NCBI GenBank assembly: GCA_033283165.1
Contig: JAWMQL010000003.1
Location: 248,001 to 312,000 of the forward strand
Direction of reading: 5' to 3'
Source: JAWMQL01 sp033283165
GTDB taxonomy: Bacteria > Pseudomonadota > Gammaproteobacteria > Pseudomonadales > Halieaceae
Length of the DNA stretch: 64,000 nt
The translations under genes and the position numbers were made by a program. Below, in pieces: positions 60,624 through 64,000 of the stretch. The number at the start of each line of letters is the position of its first letter. Position 1 is the stretch's first letter. The notes beneath the pieces are model-generated. The model did not search any database. It was not told the origin of the DNA and worked only from the letters and a program-made list of their open reading frames with translations.

Positions 60624-62156
60624 ATGTCGATAGTCAATTTTGAACGGGCCGTGGTACGGAAAGAAACCATGCAGCAGGAACAACTGAATCTCGAAGAGCG
60701 CTTGCAACAGTTGCACCACAGCGGGCTGCTGCGCGAGCGCGCGTTTATCGCCAATCGCTGGGTGGGTAGCAACAGTGACAGCGCCGTGCTCAATCCCGCC
60801 ACCGGGTCGGCCATTGCCACAGTGCCCAACCTGGGCCGGGAACAGGCGGTCGAGGCAATCGAGGCGGCCCACGCGGCCTTTCCCGCCTTCCGTCGCCTGT
60901 TGCCGCAGGAGCGCAGCGCCCTGCTGCTGGCGTGGCACGACCTGATCCTCGCGCACCGGGAGGACCTGGCCCTGATCATGACCCTGGAACAGGGCAAGAG
61001 CCTGGACGACGGACGCGGCGAAGTGGACTATGGGGCCGGCTTCGTGCAGTGGTTTGCCGAGGAGGCCAAGCGCATGAACGGCCAGACCATCGCCAGCCAC
61101 CTGGCCGGCAAGCACCTGATGTCGGTAAAAGAGCCGGTCGGTGTCGCCGCCCTGGTGACCCCCTGGAACTTTCCCCTCGCGATGCTGACCCGCAAGGCCG
61201 CCGCTGCCCTGGCGGCCGGTTGCACGGTGGTCGCCTACCAGTCCATGGAGACCCCCCTGACCGCCCTCGCCCTGGCGCACCTGGCCGAACTGGCCGGCTT
61301 CCCGGCTGGCGTGTTCAACGTGCTCACCGGCAGCTCGCGGATCCTGGTGAAGGAGCTGACCAGCCACCCGAAGGTGCGGGCCTTCTCGTTCACGGGCTCA
61401 ACCCAGGTCGGCAGAATACTGAACGAACAGTGCGCCGCCACCATCAAGAAGGTCGCCATGGAACTGGGCGGGCACGCGCCGTTTATCGGTTTCGCCGACG
61501 TCGACATGGACAACCTGGTCAAGGGCGCCCTGGACGCCAAGTTCGCAACCAGCGGCCAGGACTGCCTGGCGGCCAACCGGATTTATATCCAGCGGGACAT
61601 CTACGAGGAGTTCGTGCAGCGATTCAGCGCCGCCGTGGCGCAGATGAAGGTCGGCACGGGCCTCGAACCGGGGGTGGAGATCGTGCCCCTGCAGCACGAG
61701 AACCAGGTCAGGAAGTCCGAGGAGCACGTGGCCGACGCGGTCGCCAAGGGCGCGCGCCTGATGACCGGCGGCAAGCGCCACGCGCTGGGCGGCTTCTTCT
61801 TCGAGCCCACCGTGCTGGCCGACGTGACCCCGGACATGGAGATCAGCCACGACGAAACTTTCGGCCCCGTGGCTGCGGTGATTCCCTTCGATTCCGAAGA
61901 GGAGGTGCTGGCGGCGGCCAGCGACACGGAGTACGGCCTGGCGTCCTACGTCTACACACGGGATATCGAGCGGGCGTGGAAATTTGCCGATGCCCTGGAG
62001 TACGGCATGGTAGCCGTCAACAGCGTCAAGATGACCGGCTACCCGATTCCCTTCGGCGGCGTCAAACAATCCGGCCTCGGCCGCGAGGGCGCGGCCCAGG
62101 GCATGGACGAGTACACCGAAACCAAATACATCTGCATGGGTACCCTGCCGCTGTAA
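60624..62156 (+). CDS. Succinate-semialdehyde dehydrogenase family enzyme
   Basis: This 510-residue aldehyde dehydrogenase resembles GabD. EQGKSLDDGRGEVDYGAGF and WFAEEAKRMNGQTI are typical of that group. Catalytic Cys314 lies in SGQDCLAANR and Glu280 in ELGGHAPF. The C-terminus GLGREGAAQGMDEYTETKYICMG matches the family ending. AAGGAGG lies seven bases before the ATG, 15 bases after the amidohydrolase stop. It oxidises a semialdehyde such as succinate or malonate semialdehyde, the expected product of the aminotransferase encoded next. Confidence 0.93.
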   Translation: MSIVNFERAVVRKETMQQEQLNLEERLQQLHHSGLLRERAFIANRWVGSNSDSAVLNPATGSAIATVPNLGREQAVEAIEAAHAAFPAFRRLLPQERSALLLAWHDLILAHREDLALIMTLEQGKSLDDGRGEVDYGAGFVQWFAEEAKRMNGQTIASHLAGKHLMSVKEPVGVAALVTPWNFPLAMLTRKAAAALAAGCTVVAYQSMETPLTALALAHLAELAGFPAGVFNVLTGSSRILVKELTSHPKVRAFSFTGSTQVGRILNEQCAATIKKVAMELGGHAPFIGFADVDMDNLVKGALDAKFATSGQDCLAANRIYIQRDIYEEFVQRFSAAVAQMKVGTGLEPGVEIVPLQHENQVRKSEEHVADAVAKGARLMTGGKRHALGGFFFEPTVLADVTPDMEISHDETFGPVAAVIPFDSEEEVLAAASDTEYGLASYVYTRDIERAWKFADALEYGMVAVNSVKMTGYPIPFGGVKQSGLGREGAAQGMDEYTETKYICMGTLPL

Positions 62157-62184
62157 GGCGCGGGGTCCACAACAGGAGCATCAC

Positions 62185-63600
62185 ATGACCAACCAGATTG
62201 ACCTGAACCTGAGCCTGGAAGAGATCGACCGCAGGACCGTCTTCCACGCCTCCACCCCCCTGAAACTGCACGCCAACGGCGAGCTGGGCAGCCCGAGGAT
62301 CATCGAGAGCGGCAGCGGCATCCGGATCACCGACACCCGCGGGGTCTCCACCATCGACGCCTTTGCCGGCCTGTACTGCGTGAATGTCGGCTATGGCCGC
62401 ACCGAGATTGCCGATGCCATTCACGAACAGGCCAAGAAGCTGGCCTACTACCACACCTACGTGGGCCACTCCAACCTGCCACTCATCGAGCTGTCCAAGC
62501 GGGTGATCGAAATGGCGCCCGCCGGCATGAGCAAGATCTACTACGGCATGTCCGGCTCCGATGCCAACGAGACCAATATCAAGATCGTCTGGCACTACTG
62601 GAACGTGAAGGGCCAGCCCCAGCGCCGCAAGATCATCTCGCGCCTGCGCGGCTACCACGGCTCCGGCATCATGACCGGCTCCATGACCGGCCTGCCCGCC
62701 TTCCACAACAGCTTCAACCTGCCCCTGGATGACATCAAGCACACGGTGGCGCCGCACCACTACTGGGAGGCTGAACAGGGCATGTCCGAACAGCAGTTCT
62801 CCCACTACTGCGCGCAGCAGCTCGAGCAGCAGATTCTCGCGGAGGGCCCGGAAACCATCGGCGCCTTTATCGGTGAGCCGGTACTGGGCACCGGTGGCAT
62901 CGTGCCCCCGCCGGAAGGCTACTGGGAGGCGATCCAGCAGGTGCTGGCCAGGTACGATATCCTGCTGATCGCTGACGAGGTGGTTTGCGGCTTTGGTCGT
63001 ACCGGCTACAACTTCGGTTCCGACCGCTACGGCATCCGACCCGACATCATGACCGTGGCCAAGGGCCTGACCTCGGGCTACCTGCCCCTGTCCGGCTCCA
63101 TCGTCAACGACAAGGTCTGGGCGGTGCTGGAGGACGGCACCGACAAGTACGGCCCGATCGGCCACGGCTGGACCTACTCCGGCCATGCCCTGGGCGCCGC
63201 CGCCGCCCTGGCCAACCTGGACATCATCGAACGCGAAAACCTGATCGAGAATACCAACGAGGTGGGAGCGTACTTCCAGCAGAAGATGCACGCGGCCTTC
63301 GACGAGCACCCGCTGGTCGGGGAATTCCGCGGCGTGACCCTGCTGGGCGCAATCGAATTCGTAGCCGACAGGGTCAACAAGGTGCGCTTCGATCCGGCCC
63401 TGAAAGTGGGCCCGCGCATCTCGGCGCAGGCGCTCAAGAACGGCATGATTGCCCGCGCCATGCCGCACCAGGACACCCTGGGCTTTGCGCCGCCGATGTG
63501 CAGCACGCGCCAGGATGTCGACGACATCGTGGCCATTGCCGAAAAGTCCGTCAACGAGGTAATGGACGAACTGGTGCGCGAAGGCAGCTGGAGCGCCTGA
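62185..63600 (+). CDS. Class III omega-amino acid aminotransferase
   Basis: This 471-residue PLP enzyme has SGSDANETNIKIVWHYW (cofactor phosphate site), LLIADEVVCGFGRTG (Asp pairing with the pyridine nitrogen) and VAKGLTSGYLP with Schiff-base Lys293. The style fits beta-alanine:pyruvate or diamine:pyruvate transaminases. It converts an omega-amino acid to the semialdehyde consumed by the preceding gene product. An ACAACAGGAGCA sequence supplies the ribosome site. The transporter gene follows after eight bases. Confidence 0.94.
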   Translation: MTNQIDLNLSLEEIDRRTVFHASTPLKLHANGELGSPRIIESGSGIRITDTRGVSTIDAFAGLYCVNVGYGRTEIADAIHEQAKKLAYYHTYVGHSNLPLIELSKRVIEMAPAGMSKIYYGMSGSDANETNIKIVWHYWNVKGQPQRRKIISRLRGYHGSGIMTGSMTGLPAFHNSFNLPLDDIKHTVAPHHYWEAEQGMSEQQFSHYCAQQLEQQILAEGPETIGAFIGEPVLGTGGIVPPPEGYWEAIQQVLARYDILLIADEVVCGFGRTGYNFGSDRYGIRPDIMTVAKGLTSGYLPLSGSIVNDKVWAVLEDGTDKYGPIGHGWTYSGHALGAAAALANLDIIERENLIENTNEVGAYFQQKMHAAFDEHPLVGEFRGVTLLGAIEFVADRVNKVRFDPALKVGPRISAQALKNGMIARAMPHQDTLGFAPPMCSTRQDVDDIVAIAEKSVNEVMDELVREGSWSA

Positions 63601-63608
63601 CCGCAGCG

Positions 63609-64000
63609 ATGAGCGGGCACGCGCTTGCTCCCGTCGATCTGGCCAGTGCCCTGGGTGTAACGTTCTTGTGGGGGCTGAACTTCAGCCTCATCGGCTACTG
63701 CCTCACCTACCTGGACCCCTACAGCCTGGCGGGACTGCGCTTCCTGCTCTGCGCGGTGCCGCTGGTGTTGTTCCTGCCGCGGCCACGGGTTCCCGCCGGG
63801 CTCGTGATCGCCTATGGCCTGTGCTTCGGGCTGGGCACCTGGGGCCTGGTCAATCTCGGCGTGCAGCTGGGATCGTCGCCGGGCGTGAGCTCGATCGTGC
63901 TGCAGACCAGTGCGCTGTTCACCACCGGCTTCGGGATTGTCCTGTTCGGGGAACGCCTCACCACCGGCAAGATACTGGGCCTGCTGTTGTCCTGCCTGGG
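63609..64000 (+). CDS. EamA/DMT family transporter, N-terminal part (cut by window end)
   Basis: The frame opens at the ATG at 63609 and is still open at the last base (130 codons). The residues form at least four hydrophobic helices, and GVTFLWGLNFSLIGYCL, DPYSLAGLRFLLCAVPLVLF and FGERLTTGKILGLLLSCLG are typical of EamA-domain drug/metabolite transporters. It probably moves the operon's substrate or a product across the inner membrane. Confidence 0.88.
   Translation, partial: MSGHALAPVDLASALGVTFLWGLNFSLIGYCLTYLDPYSLAGLRFLLCAVPLVLFLPRPRVPAGLVIAYGLCFGLGTWGLVNLGVQLGSSPGVSSIVLQTSALFTTGFGIVLFGERLTTGKILGLLLSCL

Noticed and set aside
62062..63468. Open frame of 468 codons on the minus strand
   Set aside because: It is antisense to the aminotransferase gene and has His/Gln/Gly-rich noise composition.

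Overview
The window reads as a free-living, probably marine, high-GC gammaproteobacterium. By content and gene style it suggests the Halieaceae/OM60 or Spongiibacteraceae neighbourhood, but that is inference and no rRNA or tRNA gene is present to test it. About 50 protein genes are packed with short gaps. The content is accessory catabolism: three TonB-dependent receptors, three Cys-type sulfatases, three DUF3604 proteins, a Rieske oxygenase, an extradiol dioxygenase, a meta-cleavage hydrolase, acyl-CoA dehydrogenase-like flavoproteins, short-chain dehydrogenases, GST-like proteins and several transporters. No insertion sequence, phage gene or CRISPR array was seen. Two REP-like inverted repeats lie between genes.

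Layout. 1-1584: end of a TonB receptor and a small membrane protein. 1678-7139 (minus): PfpI-like protein, DUF4345-like membrane protein, sulfatase, GST-like protein and acyl-CoA dehydrogenase, with stop/start overlaps. 7269-9982 (plus): MBL-fold hydrolase and a WS/DGAT acyltransferase with a lysine-rich tail. 9983-15772 (minus): TetR regulator, double DsbA-like protein, sulfatase, DUF3604 lipoprotein. 15852-22998: GST-like protein, nitronate monooxygenase, molybdopterin oxidoreductase overlapping an alpha/beta hydrolase lipoprotein, SGNH hydrolase. 23016-26028: GNAT, small membrane protein, OPT transporter. 26033-36099 (minus): a long run ordered sulfatase, DUF3604, acetoacetate-decarboxylase-like, amidohydrolase, Rieske oxygenase, SDR, BASS symporter, glutamine synthetase-like. 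36305-46021: LysR, HsaA-like flavin monooxygenase, meta-cleavage hydrolase, SDR plus DUF3604 (minus), TonB receptor, extradiol dioxygenase. 46156-53796: CDGSH protein, aldehyde dehydrogenase, cupin, creatinase-like protein, MFS transporter, GMC oxidoreductase. 53988-58130: TonB receptor plus TPR-sulfotransferase. 58140-64000: LysR divergent from an amidohydrolase, semialdehyde dehydrogenase, aminotransferase and EamA transporter operon.

How it may work together. The receptors and the BASS symporter would import hydrophobic or bulky organic compounds. Sulfatases with DUF3604 proteins, which show a PHP-like pattern of His and Asp residues, would process sulfated or otherwise modified substrates in the envelope. 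The Rieske, HsaA-like, extradiol and hydrolase set resembles the ring-opening logic of steroid or polycyclic aromatic degradation. Acyl-CoA dehydrogenase and the SDRs would handle side chains, and WS/DGAT would store surplus acyl groups. The substrate cannot be fixed from sequence alone.

The most distinctive regulatory observation is a 23-bp AT-rich dyad, TAWTGGCA-N7-TGYYRAWW, found in three divergent intergenic regions (7190, 15809, 18103). One copy lies in front of the TetR gene. This suggests that one TetR regulator controls both sulfatase operons of the first 22 kb and their neighbours.
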